Below, piece by piece: positions 53,367-63,258 of a stretch of 64,000 nt of DNA (position 1 is the stretch's first letter; every line of letters starts with the position of its first letter). The translations under genes were made by a program, and so were the position numbers. The notes below the pieces were generated by a model. The model searched no databases. It was not told where the DNA came from and saw nothing but the letters and a program-made list of their open reading frames with translations. The stretch is from contig NZ_JAOARO010000094.1 of the NCBI RefSeq assembly GCF_025211055.1, positions 92,882 through 156,881 of the forward strand, written 5' to 3'. This DNA comes from Vallitalea sp. (GTDB lineage Bacteria; Bacillota; Clostridia; Lachnospirales; Vallitaleaceae).

Positions 53367-55718
53367 ATGAAAGAATGTTATGAACTTTCCCATGAAGATT
53401 TAGATTTGAAGTCAGTTGTTCTAGAGCAATCTGATAATGTCGAAGATGAAGAAGATATATTTGTTGGGAATGGCAGAGTAAGAGAGATACTAGATTTTGG
53501 TCTTAACCTAAATGGATCTGGATATAATATATACTTATCAGCTGAAGAAGGATTAAACACTGTAGAATTCTTAAAAAAATTTCTAAAAGAAAAAAGTAAG
53601 AAGAACAATCCTCCTGATGATTGGTGTTATGTTTATAATTTTAAAAATGAGGATAAACCAAGAGTGTTACGACTCAAATGTGGAAAAGGTAAGAAATTCA
53701 AAAAAACTATTGAAAACTGTGTAAAAGATGTAATATTACAATCAAATATAAAACTAAATAGTTCCGAATTTAAAAAAGTTGAGACTTGTTTAAAGGATGA
53801 ATTTTTATCCAAAGGTGAAACAAAATTAGAAGAATTAAAAGACGATGCCAAGAAATTTGGTTTTTCAACTAATATAACAGATAAAGGCATCTTTTTTATT
53901 CCTATTGTAGATGGAAAAAAAATAAGTGAAGAGAAATACGATGACCTTACAGTGGAAGAACAAGAAATAATATTAGAGAATCTCAACATAATGGAAAATA
54001 AATCAGAAGATATAATGAAGCAAGTAAAAAGATTAAAAAAAATATCAGAAGCTAAAGTTACTAAACTCCATAATAAAATCTTAAAAATTATAATTGATGA
54101 TATATTCGAGAAAATAGAGACTGACTTTGAATGTAATAAAAAGGTTATGGGCTATATAAAGGAGTTAAAAGAACATTTATTCAAAAATATTAGGAATATA
54201 CTATCCGAGACAGATGGTCATGAGATTCTCAACTCTTTACTGAATGATGATGAAGACGATAATCTAGAAAAATATAGAGTTAATCTATTTATTGATAATT
54301 CCAATGTAAAGACATCACCTATTATATATTGTGATAATCCATCTTATTACGAAATGTTTGGTAAAATAGAATATGAAAATGAATTGGGAGTTTATACAAC
54401 TAATTATACTATGATTAAAAAAGGTATACTTCATAATGCTAATAGTGGATACTTGATCATTAATGCAGAAAATATACTTAATACGGCATTGACATGGGGA
54501 ACACTTAAAAAAGTTTTGATAAATAAAAAATTAATATTTGAGAACATTAGAGAACAATTAGGTACACTTCCAATAAAAACCATTAAACCAGAACCAATCC
54601 CTATGGATTTAAAGGTTATATTAATTGGAAATGAACGTATATATAGATTACTGTATGCATATGATAGTGAATTCAAAGAATTATTTAAGTTACATGTTCA
54701 GCTTAATACTGAAGTGGAAAAAAATAAAAAGATAATAAGAAAATACTATCATTATTTCGATGATGTTTGTGATAAAAAGAAATTAAGGATGCTAACAAAA
54801 GACGGAAAGAATGAACTTTTGAAATATGCATCATATATAGCAGAAGATAGAAATAAGCTTACTACAAAATTCTCTGTTTTAATGGATTTAATAGAAGAAG
54901 CTGATTTATACGCTGCTCATTCACAGATGAATGTAATTAATTCTAACACAATAAAAAAAGCTGTAAATAACAAAAATAATAGGTCTACATTATTAAAAAA
55001 AAATATTCAAGACTTGTATGACAAGGATAAAATAATAATTGACTATAGTGAAAAGAAAGTAGGACAGATAAATGGAGTTGCATTAAGCGATTATAGTGAA
55101 AATACAATAGCAAGGATAATAAGGATTACTGCTGTAACATATATGGGTAAATTAGGAGTAATTAATATTGAAAAAGAAAATAAACTTAGTGGAAATGTTT
55201 TTGACAAAAGTATTGGTATTTTATCAGGTTATATTGGAAACAAGTATTCACAAGATTTTCCCCTAATGTTAAACTGTCAGCTATGTTTTGAGCAGGTATA
55301 TAATATCATTGATGGTGATAGTGCTTCATGTGCAGAATTATATGCTATTTTATCTAGTTTGTCAGAAATCCCTTTTGACCAAAGTATAGTTGTAACAGGT
55401 TCTGTAGACCAATTTGGTAATGTTCAGCCTGTAGGAGGCGTTACTCATAAAATTAGAGGTTGCTACGAGTTATATAAAACAAAGGGTCTGACTGGTAATC
55501 AAGGTATTATCGTACCAAAACAAAATGTTGATGAAATAATAATGGATGATGATATATTAGATGACATTAAAGAGGGGAAATTCCATATATATGCCATAGA
55601 TAATATAGAACAAGGTATAGAAATATTTACGGATGTAAGTATGAATGAGATAGATAAAGCTATAGAAAATAAGTTGAAGTCTTATTATAAAAAACTAGAT
55701 TTGAAAAATTTTGAATAA
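53367..55718 (+). CDS. Lon-like protease with degenerate ATPase P-loop
   Basis: 783 residues. The C-terminal third holds a Lon protease domain with the Ser-Lys dyad: Ser652 in GDSASCAEL and Lys695 in THKIRG, 43 residues apart as in Lon. The middle part (NPSYYEMFGKIEYEN, GYLIINAENIL, PMDLKVILIGNERIY) corresponds to the AAA module of the Lon-related putative ATP-dependent protease family. The expected Walker A (GPPGTGKT-like) is here SAEEGLNTVEF (about 58-68), lacking the Gly/Lys/Thr pattern, so ATP hydrolysis may be lost or changed. Coiled helical insert about 130-270. Role unknown; an ATP-independent or regulatory protease is inference. GGAGGAG precedes the ATG; it is monocistronic. Confidence 0.85.
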   Translation: MKECYELSHEDLDLKSVVLEQSDNVEDEEDIFVGNGRVREILDFGLNLNGSGYNIYLSAEEGLNTVEFLKKFLKEKSKKNNPPDDWCYVYNFKNEDKPRVLRLKCGKGKKFKKTIENCVKDVILQSNIKLNSSEFKKVETCLKDEFLSKGETKLEELKDDAKKFGFSTNITDKGIFFIPIVDGKKISEEKYDDLTVEEQEIILENLNIMENKSEDIMKQVKRLKKISEAKVTKLHNKILKIIIDDIFEKIETDFECNKKVMGYIKELKEHLFKNIRNILSETDGHEILNSLLNDDEDDNLEKYRVNLFIDNSNVKTSPIIYCDNPSYYEMFGKIEYENELGVYTTNYTMIKKGILHNANSGYLIINAENILNTALTWGTLKKVLINKKLIFENIREQLGTLPIKTIKPEPIPMDLKVILIGNERIYRLLYAYDSEFKELFKLHVQLNTEVEKNKKIIRKYYHYFDDVCDKKKLRMLTKDGKNELLKYASYIAEDRNKLTTKFSVLMDLIEEADLYAAHSQMNVINSNTIKKAVNNKNNRSTLLKKNIQDLYDKDKIIIDYSEKKVGQINGVALSDYSENTIARIIRITAVTYMGKLGVINIEKENKLSGNVFDKSIGILSGYIGNKYSQDFPLMLNCQLCFEQVYNIIDGDSASCAELYAILSSLSEIPFDQSIVVTGSVDQFGNVQPVGGVTHKIRGCYELYKTKGLTGNQGIIVPKQNVDEIIMDDDILDDIKEGKFHIYAIDNIEQGIEIFTDVSMNEIDKAIENKLKSYYKKLDLKNFE

Positions 55719-55776
55719 GTTGAGTTATAAATTAAAAGGTTATTGTAATAATAAAAGAAGAAACCATTATAGTATT

Positions 55777-55806
55777 AAAAAGGATAGATAAGACTATCCT
55801 TTTATA
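55777..55806 (+). terminator. terminator after the Lon-like gene
   Basis: AAAAGGATAG and CTATCCTTTT form a 10-base-pair stem with a 6-base loop, ending in a short T-run. Confidence 0.85.
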
Positions 55807-55834
55807 ATACACTTATTTTTTTGGACATTTGGGC

Positions 55835-55862
55835 TTGCTATTATTCCAAAATATGATAAAAT
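55835..55862 (+). promoter_or_regulatory. promoter of transketolase
   Basis: TTGCTA (55835-55840), 16 bases, TAAAAT (55857-55862) with TGA in the extended position. The 200-base leader up to 56066 is AT-rich; near 55993-56042 GTAAC/GTTAC and TAGAT/ATCTA can form a hairpin just before the AAGGAGG ribosome site. No riboswitch class is recognised in it. Confidence 0.55.
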
Positions 55863-56066
55863 GCATATGTAAAGAGTAAAGTCTTCCAACAACGTATAAT
55901 TATTAGTTCTATGAACAAATTTAAATATATTACTAAAAACTTTTGAAAGGTAACATCATAAATAATTAATTTATGTAATTTAATAATTAAAGGTAACTAT
56001 TAATGCTAGATACTTATATTTAATAAGGAATCTAAGTGTTACTATTATAAGGAGGAAGAATACGAG

Positions 56067-58058
56067 ATGAGAAATATTGAGACAACAACGATCAACACTA
56101 TTAGAATTTTATCTGCTGAGGGTATTCAAAAGGCAAAATCAGGACACCCTGGATTGCCTATGGGAGCAGCCCCTATGGCTTATGAGTTATGGGCTAATCA
56201 TATGAAACATAACCCAAGTGATCCAAATTGGATAAATAGAGATAGATTTATTTTATCAGCTGGACATGGTTCCATGTTATTATACTCATTATTACATTTA
56301 TTCGGATACGGTCTTACAATTGAAGATTTACAACAATTTAGACAATGGGGTAGTAAAACACCTGGACACCCTGAATTTGGACATACTGTAGGAGTAGATA
56401 CAACTACTGGACCATTAGGAGCAGGATTTGCAACTGGTATAGGTATGGCTATGGCTGAAGCTAACTTAGCAGCAAAATTCAATAAAGATGAATATAAAAT
56501 AGTAGACCATTACACATATGCTATAGCAGGTGACGGTTGTATGATGGAAGGAATTACATCAGAAGCAGCATCTCTTGCTGGAACTTTAAAGCTTGGGAAA
56601 TTCATTGCATTTTATGATTCTAACAAAATAACTATTGAAGGTAGTACAGATATTGCCTTTACCGAAGATGTTGGAAAAAGATACGAAGCATATGGATGGC
56701 AAGTGCTACAAGTTGAAGATGGAAACGACTTAGAGGCTATAGGAAAAGCTATCGGGGAAGCAAAAGCTGATTTGGAGCATCCATCTCTTATTATAGTAAA
56801 AACACAAATTGGATATGGATGTCCTGCAAAACAAGGTAAATCATCTGCACATGGAGAACCATTAGGTGACGATAACATTATTGAAACTAAGAAAAACTTA
56901 GAACTTACATTAGATAAGGAATTCCATGTACCAGAAGAAGTATACGACCATATGAAAGATTTACAGGAAAAAGGTACTAAAGAGCAAGCAAAATGGAATG
57001 AACTATTTGAAGAATATGCAACTAAGTATGCTGATTTAGCAAAAGAATGGGAAGTATGGACAAGTGAAGACCTTCCAGTTGATTTATTAAATAATGAAGA
57101 ATTCTGGACATTTGATAATAAACCATCTGCTACAAGAGCTATTTCAGGACAAATAATAAATAAACTAACAAAATATATTCCTAATTTATTTGGTGGAGCT
57201 GCAGACCTTGCACCTTCTACTAAAACATATATGAATGATAAAGGTGATTTTTCAGCTGAAGATTATTCAGGAATGAATTTACACTTTGGTGTACGTGAAT
57301 TAGCTATGTCAGCAATGGCTAATGGTATAGCACTACATGGAGCACATAAACCATTTATAGCTACATTCTTCGTATTCAGCGACTATATCAAACCTAGTGT
57401 AAGATTATCGGCTCTAATGAAGCTTCCTGTAACATTTGTCTTAACTCATGATAGTATCGGAGTTGGAGAAGATGGACCAACTCACCAACCTATAGAACAA
57501 TTAGCTGCTCTTAGAAGTATGCCTAATGTAGTTACATTCAGACCTGCTGATCCAAGAGAAACAGCAGCTGCTTGGTATTATGCTATTACATCTAAGGAAA
57601 CTCCTACAGCTATTGTACTGACAAGACAAAATGTTTCATACTATGAAGAATCGGAGAAAAAAGCTTTGAGAGGTGGATACATTTTAGTAGATTCTGATAA
57701 AGAAACACCAGATATGATATTAATGGCTAGTGGTTCAGAAGTAGAATGTATATATGAAGCTGCTAAGAAGCTTAAACAAGATGGAATTGATGTAAGAGTA
57801 GTTAGTATGCCATCTATGGATGTTTTTGATGCACAATCAAAAGAGTACAAAGAAAGTGTATTACCTAATAACGTAAGAAAGAGAGTTGCTATAGAAGCTG
57901 CGACAACATTTGGATGGTACAAATATGTAGGATTTGATGGTGAAGTTATTGGTCTTGACCATTTTGGAGCTTCAGCACCAGCAGCAAAAGTGTTTGAGGA
58001 ATTCGGTATTACAACTAAAAATGTTTATGAAGTTGCAAAAAAAGTGTACACAAAATAA
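56067..58058 (+). CDS. tkt: transketolase
   Basis: 663 residues, full length. It moves two-carbon ketol units between sugar phosphates in the pentose phosphate pathway, with thiamine diphosphate and Mg2+ in the cytoplasm. Thiamine motif [18 protein letters not shown] with the downstream SNKIT (about 155-190), HGEPLGDDN (about 262), pyrimidine-domain Glu in [13 protein letters not shown] (about 410) and [24 protein letters not shown] (about 468-491). No frameshift. AAGGAGG lies before the ATG; a transaldolase or other pentose gene is not adjacent. Codons look regular, as in a well-expressed gene. Confidence 0.96.
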   Translation: MRNIETTTINTIRILSAEGIQKAKSGHPGLPMGAAPMAYELWANHMKHNPSDPNWINRDRFILSAGHGSMLLYSLLHLFGYGLTIEDLQQFRQWGSKTPGHPEFGHTVGVDTTTGPLGAGFATGIGMAMAEANLAAKFNKDEYKIVDHYTYAIAGDGCMMEGITSEAASLAGTLKLGKFIAFYDSNKITIEGSTDIAFTEDVGKRYEAYGWQVLQVEDGNDLEAIGKAIGEAKADLEHPSLIIVKTQIGYGCPAKQGKSSAHGEPLGDDNIIETKKNLELTLDKEFHVPEEVYDHMKDLQEKGTKEQAKWNELFEEYATKYADLAKEWEVWTSEDLPVDLLNNEEFWTFDNKPSATRAISGQIINKLTKYIPNLFGGAADLAPSTKTYMNDKGDFSAEDYSGMNLHFGVRELAMSAMANGIALHGAHKPFIATFFVFSDYIKPSVRLSALMKLPVTFVLTHDSIGVGEDGPTHQPIEQLAALRSMPNVVTFRPADPRETAAAWYYAITSKETPTAIVLTRQNVSYYEESEKKALRGGYILVDSDKETPDMILMASGSEVECIYEAAKKLKQDGIDVRVVSMPSMDVFDAQSKEYKESVLPNNVRKRVAIEAATTFGWYKYVGFDGEVIGLDHFGASAPAAKVFEEFGITTKNVYEVAKKVYTK

Positions 58059-58140
58059 TTATTTTTTGTTCATACCCTAATCTAGATTCTTATACATTGA
58101 AGAAATTACCTATATACAGATTAAAATTAGGACGTTATAA

Positions 58141-58257
58141 TAATGATAAGTATAGTTCGTTTTTATAGAGAATTTCATAATCAATTTTTTATCCTATCGG
58201 CAAATTTGCTTTTTTTGTCCTAGTCATAATTATGGATTTCTCTTCTGCTTATCATTA
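58141..58257. repeat. 117-base intergenic inverted-repeat element
   Basis: TAATGATAAG (58141-58150) and CTTATCATTA (58248-58257) are perfect reverse complements. Inner arms AGAGAA...CATAAT (near 58167-58181) and ATTATG...TTCTCT (near 58228-58243) match at 12 of 15 positions. The loop contains the palindrome GCAAATTTGC followed by T7, possibly the transketolase terminator. It occupies most of the space between tkt and the next gene. Confidence 0.6.
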
Positions 58258-58281
58258 AAGACACCTAGTGAGGGGATAAAA

Positions 58282-58524
58282 ATGGAAAAATTTGAGAAGA
58301 AAATAATTAAAAACAATGTCCTATCAGAAGTTTACTGTAATAAATGTGGTAAATTAATTTATAGTGAAGACTCAAAAGAAAAATCTGACTATATTAATAT
58401 TACTAAAGAATGGGGATATTTTTCTAATAAAGATATGGAAACTCATAGCTTTGATATATGTGAAGAATGCTATGATGAATTAATCAAAACTTTTAAATTC
58501 CAGCCAACTAGAACAAAAAGATAA
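58282..58524 (+). CDS. small zinc-ribbon-like protein, unknown
   Basis: 80 residues with GTGAGGGG upstream. Two Cys pairs, CNKCGK (about 19-22) and CEECYDEL (about 66-69), suggest one bound zinc with the aromatic stretch KEWGYFSNKDMETHSFDI between them. Short proteins of exactly this form are common conserved hypotheticals in Lachnospiraceae-type clostridia, in my recollection; function unknown. It is followed by a strong terminator, so it is a monocistronic gene. Confidence 0.75.
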   Translation: MEKFEKKIIKNNVLSEVYCNKCGKLIYSEDSKEKSDYINITKEWGYFSNKDMETHSFDICEECYDELIKTFKFQPTRTKR

Positions 58525-58550
58525 TGTACAAGTTAACTTAATTATTATAA

Positions 58551-58578
58551 AAAGAATGCAGTCAATGCATTCTTTTTT
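58551..58578 (+). terminator. terminator after the zinc-ribbon-like gene
   Basis: AAAGAATGCA (58551-58560) pairs with TGCATTCTTT (58566-58575) around a 5-base loop, then TTT. Confidence 0.9.
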
Positions 58579-58781
58579 CGTGGTAGAAGTTAATCTGGAA
58601 GAAATATTCTCTTATACATTTAAGCTATATAGAAGTTTTTCTTGGCAATAATATTAAAAGTGATGAGATATTAATTGAGTATAACAGATTTTATTCATAA
58701 AAATGGGGAGTTAAATATTTTAATATGGTGATAACTTGCGTTTTATGATACAATAAGAAAAAATAAGGAAGAGGATGAAAT

Positions 58782-59690
58782 ATGTTAGATGTATGTTTGT
58801 TAGGTACAGGCGGAATGATGCCTTTACCAAATAGATGGCTAACTTCTCTAATGACAAGGTACAATGGTAGTAACTTGCTTATAGATTGTGGAGAAGGAAC
58901 TCAAATAACTATACGACAACAAGGATGGAGTTTCAAGTCCATCGATATTATATGTTTTACACATTATCATGGTGACCATATTGGAGGATTACCAGGATTA
59001 TTATTAACCATAGGTAATTCTGATAGAAGAGAACCTATCACGTTAATTGGGCCTAAAGGTCTACAGAGAGTTGTTAAGGGGTTACGAGTCATAGCTCCTG
59101 AATTACCATTTGAATTGAACTATATTGAGTTAAAAGAAGATTATTCTTGTTTCAATATAAAAGGATATGAAATAGAGGCTTATAAACTTAACCATAATGT
59201 TATTTGTTATGGATATAATGTTAACATTAACCGTCAAGGTAAGTTTTTAGTAGAGAAAGCAAAACAACTAGAATTGCCCATAAAATATTGGAACCTACTT
59301 CAAAAAGGAGAAACAGTAATATATGAAGGCAGAAGTTATGACCCTCAATCAGTTCTTGGACCACCTAGAAAGGGTATAAAATTAAGTTATTGCACTGATA
59401 CTAGACCTGTAAAAAACATTGAAACATATGCAAAGGATGCAGATCTTTTTATTTGTGAAGGTATGTATGGAGATGAAGAGAAAGAAAATAAGGCAAATGA
59501 ATATAAACATATGACATTTGAAGAAGCAGCAACTCTGGCTGCAAAAGCTCAGGTTAATGAGCTATGGCTAACACATTTTAGTCCATCATTAGTTAGGCCA
59601 AAGGATTCATTACATGTGGCTACAAAAATATTTGAGAACTCCAAAGTTGGGAAAGACAGATTAACTAAGACATTAAAGTTTGATGAATAG
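58782..59690 (+). CDS. rnz: ribonuclease Z
   Basis: 302 residues. Metallo-beta-lactamase fold: FTHYHGDHIGGLPG (about 62-75, H-x-H-x-D-H), further ligands in LNHNVICYGY (about 139), SYCTDTRPV (about 205) and LTHFSPS (about 268). The lack of the long flexible arm is consistent with short bacterial forms. RNase Z matures tRNA 3' ends where CCA is not encoded; both tRNA genes at the right edge lack encoded CCA, which fits. A related phosphodiesterase function is the alternative. AAGGAAGAGG precedes the ATG. Confidence 0.88.
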   Translation: MLDVCLLGTGGMMPLPNRWLTSLMTRYNGSNLLIDCGEGTQITIRQQGWSFKSIDIICFTHYHGDHIGGLPGLLLTIGNSDRREPITLIGPKGLQRVVKGLRVIAPELPFELNYIELKEDYSCFNIKGYEIEAYKLNHNVICYGYNVNINRQGKFLVEKAKQLELPIKYWNLLQKGETVIYEGRSYDPQSVLGPPRKGIKLSYCTDTRPVKNIETYAKDADLFICEGMYGDEEKENKANEYKHMTFEEAATLAAKAQVNELWLTHFSPSLVRPKDSLHVATKIFENSKVGKDRLTKTLKFDE

Positions 59691-59743
59691 TATAATAGTA
59701 TAGTGAATAGATTTCGATATATAATATATAATATATTCAAGAA

Positions 59744-59759
59744 TTATCCCATGGGATAA
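59744..59759. promoter_or_regulatory. 16-base perfect palindrome before the tsaD operon
   Basis: TTATCCCATGGGATAA is a perfect palindrome with a CCATGG centre, 27 bases before the start at 59787. It could bind a dimeric regulator or form a small RNA hairpin. I do not know a regulator with this site. Confidence 0.5.
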
Positions 59760-59786
59760 ACTAAGAACATTAATGGAGTGGTGAAT

Positions 59787-60365
59787 ATGAGAAAATTTAT
59801 AGCAATTCTAATTCTAGTAAGTTTAGGAATAATGTTGTTTGTGATATTTTCAAATAAAACAAGTAAAGATAGGTTTGATAAGAGTTTACTATCAAATTCA
59901 GATAGGATTTTAGAATATCTAAAAGAAGACTATGAAGGCACAATAAACAAAATACATGATCTACAAAAGATTCCAGAACAAGTATTAGAATTAAATAATA
60001 TCATTATGCAGAAATTATATAGTCATGAAATAACAGATGAAGAAATTAAAGTTCTCTTAAAAGCACAAAGAGAACTATATGATGATGAATTACTAGAGAA
60101 AAACCCAATTGATGTTCATTTAAAAAAAGCAAAAGAAGAAATAAATAAATTCAAAGAAAATAATACTAAAATAATAGGTTATGATATTCAGAAAAATAAT
60201 GATGTTAATAATAACAATATTACATTTATAAAAGTGGTTTATTATTTGAATAATGTAGGTCCAGAAGGGGAAACATTTGAAGAATATGTATTGGTAAAAG
60301 TAAATGAACTATGGAAAATTAAAGGATGGCAAAAAACAGAAGAATTTATTGTAGTAGGTGATTAA
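59787..60365 (+). CDS. membrane-anchored unknown protein (DUF6715-like)
   Basis: 192 residues from the ATG at 59787 (GGAG 8 bases upstream); the GTG at 59778 overlaps that site. One N-terminal helix (about 4-22) anchors a soluble domain: helical about 35-125, then beta-rich (KVVYYLNNVGPEGETFEEYVLVKVNELWKIKGWQ), like the DUF6715 proteins of Lachnospiraceae. The C-terminal part resembles small lipoprotein-like folds. It is expressed with tsaD, whose ATG follows its stop without a gap. Function unknown. Confidence 0.7.
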   Translation: MRKFIAILILVSLGIMLFVIFSNKTSKDRFDKSLLSNSDRILEYLKEDYEGTINKIHDLQKIPEQVLELNNIIMQKLYSHEITDEEIKVLLKAQRELYDDELLEKNPIDVHLKKAKEEINKFKENNTKIIGYDIQKNNDVNNNNITFIKVVYYLNNVGPEGETFEEYVLVKVNELWKIKGWQKTEEFIVVGD

Positions 60366-61388
60366 ATGAATAAAGACGTAATAATAATGGCTATAGAATC
60401 CTCATGTGATGAAACCTCAGTATCTATTGTGAAAAATGGAAAACATGTTTTATCTAATATTATTTCCTCTCAAATAGATTTACATAAGAAATTTGGAGGA
60501 GTTGTTCCAGAGATAGCATCAAGAAAACATATAGAGAATATTGATCCTGTTATAAGTGAAGCATTAGAAGAAACTGATATGACCATTAAAGATGTAACAG
60601 CCGTAGCAGTTACATATGGACCAGGATTGGTTGGAGCTTTATTAGTAGGGTTAGCAGAAGCAAAGGCTATAGCATTTGCAGCTAAAAAACCTTTAATAGG
60701 TGTTCACCACATAGAAGGACATATTAGTGCTAATTATATAGAAGGAGAATTTAAACCACCTTTTGTTTGTATGGTAGTATCAGGAGGTCATACCCACTTG
60801 GTTCATGTTAGAGACTATGGTAAATATGAAATAATGGGGAAGACGAGAGATGATGCTGCTGGCGAAGCATTTGACAAAGTTGCAAGATCAATAGGGTTAG
60901 GATATCCAGGTGGACCAAAGATTGATAATATTTCAAAAGAAGGTAATGAAAACGCAATAGAATTTCCTAGATCATACTTAGAAAATGGATCTTACGATTT
61001 TAGTTTCAGTGGAGTAAAATCAGCAGTTCTTAACTATATAAATCAATGTAAGATGAAAGAGCAGGAAATCAATGTTCCAGATATTGCAGCAAGTTTTCAA
61101 AAATCTGTTGTAGAAGTAATAGTAAATAAAACTATAAAAGCTGCAAAAGAATTGAAACTAGATAAAATTGCTTTGGCTGGTGGTGTAGCAGCTAATAGCA
61201 AACTAAGAGAAGAAATGAAGAAAGCATGCGAAAAAGAAGGAATAACACTACACTATCCATCACTTGTATATTGTACGGATAATGCTGCTATGATAGGTGT
61301 AGCTGCTTATTATGAGTATATAAATGGTGTAAGACATAATATGGATTTGAATGCTATACCAAACTTAAAATTAAGCGATAGATTTTAA
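60366..61388 (+). CDS. tsaD: tRNA t6A biosynthesis transferase TsaD
   Basis: 340 residues, full length. TsaD joins threonylcarbamoyl-AMP to A37 of ANN-decoding tRNAs, with TsaB and TsaE. Motifs: [14 protein letters not shown] (about 6-19), the metal-binding HHIEGH (about 113-118, H-x3-H), [27 protein letters not shown] (about 163-181) and [10 protein letters not shown] (about 274). The ATG at 60366 follows the TAA of the previous gene directly, so translation is coupled. A terminator follows. Confidence 0.96.
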   Translation: MNKDVIIMAIESSCDETSVSIVKNGKHVLSNIISSQIDLHKKFGGVVPEIASRKHIENIDPVISEALEETDMTIKDVTAVAVTYGPGLVGALLVGLAEAKAIAFAAKKPLIGVHHIEGHISANYIEGEFKPPFVCMVVSGGHTHLVHVRDYGKYEIMGKTRDDAAGEAFDKVARSIGLGYPGGPKIDNISKEGNENAIEFPRSYLENGSYDFSFSGVKSAVLNYINQCKMKEQEINVPDIAASFQKSVVEVIVNKTIKAAKELKLDKIALAGGVAANSKLREEMKKACEKEGITLHYPSLVYCTDNAAMIGVAAYYEYINGVRHNMDLNAIPNLKLSDRF

Positions 61389-61395
61389 TTCAAGA

Positions 61396-61425
61396 AGAGG
61401 GTTATCTTATGGACAGCCCTCTTTA
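61396..61425 (+). terminator. terminator after tsaD
   Basis: AGAGGG (61396-61401) pairs with CCCTCT (61417-61422) and is followed by TT ATT. The loop is 15 bases and the T-run short, so confidence is moderate. Confidence 0.6.
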
Positions 61426-61429
61426 TTAT

Positions 61430-61600
61430 GTGTGCCAAGTATGGCACTAATCTAGCTGGTGCAAGTCCACCAGAAATACTTCAAATGAAAACAAAGGACC
61501 GAGTAGTTTTACTCAATCCTTTATAATACTATCTAAGAAGTGTTGGAATAAAAATTGTAGAGCCGTATACGAGACCTGTATATTTCTCTACTCTATTACT
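61430..61600 (+). mobile_element. degenerate group II intron remnant
   Basis: Starts with GTGTGCC, a GTGCCA/TGGCAC hairpin and CTAGCTGGTGCAAGTCCACC, the form of the 5' end of bacterial group II introns. Near the end, GAGCCGTATACGAGACCTGT (61560-61579) looks like the first half of catalytic domain V, but the expected second half (ACGGTTC) is missing and replaced by T-rich sequence. There is no reverse transcriptase ORF. About 170 bases remain between tsaD and the ferritin gene, so it is a decayed, inactive copy. The call rests on remembered motifs. Confidence 0.5.
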
Positions 61601-61639
61601 ATTAGATAGATTCTAATTGATTAATATACTTTTTGGATA

Positions 61640-62149
61640 CTATGCTTTAGTTGGTGGGGTAAAAACACGCTGAGCCATTTCTGAGTCAATAGAATAGATT
61701 ATTGAGACATCTTTATTAGCTCTCTTTAATTTTTGTAAAATACCCTTAACAGTAGCTTCTTCTTCTACTTGCTCATCAATAAACCATTTCAAAAAGCTTA
61801 TAGTAGCATGTTCCCTTTCTTCCATGGCAATATCCATTAGTTTATAGATACGACTTGTCACGAATTTTTCATGATCTAAAGTCTTGGAATAAACATCTTC
61901 TATATCATCATAATTACTTGATGGTGTTTCAAGACCTTTAATTTCAACTTTTTCATCCATTTCATTTACAAAATTGAAGAATTTCATTGCATGAAATCTT
62001 TCTTCTTCTGCTTGTACCATAAAAAAGTTAGCGAATCCATCTAGATCTATTGAATAACAATATGATGCCATAGCTAGATAAAGATGAGCAGAGTAGAACT
62101 CATAAGTAATTTGTTCATTTATTTCTTTTAATAATTTTTCACTTAGCAT
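61640..62149 (-). CDS. ftn: ferritin
   Basis: 169 residues from the ATG at 62149, with AGGAGGTAAG upstream; a longer in-frame start adds 11 residues without support. Four-helix bundle with all ferroxidase ligands at canonical positions: Glu17, Tyr24, Glu50, His53, Glu94, Gln127. It stores iron as ferric oxide in a 24-subunit cage and lowers Fenton damage. It is the only clear minus-strand gene of the window, divergent from ispD. The TGG-TATAAT promoter is read on the minus strand at 62189-62197. Confidence 0.95.
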   Translation of the reverse strand: MLSEKLLKEINEQITYEFYSAHLYLAMASYCYSIDLDGFANFFMVQAEEERFHAMKFFNFVNEMDEKVEIKGLETPSSNYDDIEDVYSKTLDHEKFVTSRIYKLMDIAMEEREHATISFLKWFIDEQVEEEATVKGILQKLKRANKDVSIIYSIDSEMAQRVFTPPTKA

Positions 62150-62188
62150 AATCTTACCTCCTAATATGTTATAAAAATTCATATGATT

Positions 62189-62197
62189 ATTATACCA
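62189..62197 (-). promoter_or_regulatory. extended -10 promoter of ferritin
   Basis: On the minus strand TGG is followed directly by TATAAT (62194 down to 62189), 40 bases before the ATG. The -35 region (TTCCAA) is poor. The 263-base divergent gap also contains the ispD upstream region, where I find no clear promoter; the GGAGG-like site AGGAGTAATTAAATG precedes ispD. Confidence 0.6.
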
Positions 62198-62412
62198 AGA
62201 AAATAATGGTATTGGAAGAAACTTTTTATAAAAATTATTTCTTTAAATTTAATATACAATAGTTTAAAATAAAATATACGACAATGTAATTAGTTAGTTT
62301 ATTATACTTGAGTTATATTGATGCTAAGCTAATGATTCTACTTTAATAATTGTTAATTAATATAAATAAAAAAATATATGAAGTCAATAGTTATTTATGG
62401 AGGAGTAATTAA

Positions 62413-63108
62413 ATGAATAATGTGCAATGTACAGTAATAATACCTGCTGCTGGAAAAGGCAAAAGAATGAAAAAAGATAAATCAAAACAATATATAGAAT
62501 TAGATGGTAAACCTATACTAGCATATACTTTAGATGCTTTTGAAAAATGTAATGAAATACAAAATATCATTTTAGTGGTAGGAAAAGAAGAAGTCGATTA
62601 TTGTAGAAAAGAAGTTGTAGAAAAATATAATTTTAAGAAGATCATAGCTATATTAGAGGGAGGAAAAGAAAGACAGGATTCAGTATACGAAGGTATAAAG
62701 AAAGTGCCAGAGAATAGTGATATAGTTTTGATACATGATGGTGCCAGACCTTTTGTAGGTGCAGAGCAAATAAAAGAAACAATTGATAATGGGATCAGAT
62801 ATGGTGCTTGTGTCTTAGGAGTCAGGGTTAAAGATACAGTTAAAGTAGTTGATGATGATAATAACATTGTAAATACCCCTGACCGAAATAATCTCTGGGC
62901 AATTCAAACACCTCAAACATTTAAAAAAGACTTAATTACATTAGCTTATCAAAAAGCTCAAAATGATAATTATTGTGCTACAGATGATTCTATGTTAGTT
63001 GAAAAATATTTAGATATTAAAATAAAGATTGTTGAAGGAATATATTCAAATATAAAAATAACTACTATTGAGGATTTAACTATTGCTAAAAATTTTATTG
63101 CTCAATGA
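62413..63108 (+). CDS. ispD: 2-C-methyl-D-erythritol 4-phosphate cytidylyltransferase
   Basis: 231 residues, full length. It joins CTP to MEP in the non-mevalonate isoprenoid pathway. Signature nucleotide loop IIPAAGKGKRMKKDKSKQY (about 8-27), LIHDGARPF (about 109-117), VKDTVK and TPDRNNLWAIQTPQTF (about 155-170), and ATDDSMLVEKY (about 195). AGGAGTAATT precedes the ATG. IspF is not adjacent here, unlike the common ispDF pair. A TarI-like ribitol cytidylyltransferase is the alternative, but the sequence is nearer IspD. Confidence 0.92.
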   Translation: MNNVQCTVIIPAAGKGKRMKKDKSKQYIELDGKPILAYTLDAFEKCNEIQNIILVVGKEEVDYCRKEVVEKYNFKKIIAILEGGKERQDSVYEGIKKVPENSDIVLIHDGARPFVGAEQIKETIDNGIRYGACVLGVRVKDTVKVVDDDNNIVNTPDRNNLWAIQTPQTFKKDLITLAYQKAQNDNYCATDDSMLVEKYLDIKIKIVEGIYSNIKITTIEDLTIAKNFIAQ

Positions 63109-63258
63109 TAGTGGCTTATTATTATACAAAACTATACTTAAATAATAGATTTAAATAAATTAACAATTATTATCTGACAAAATTTTTTAAACTTCAACAA
63201 GTAATTTTATAGAAAAATAAAAGCTAATAACGTAATTATTGATAGTTGTTTATTATAA

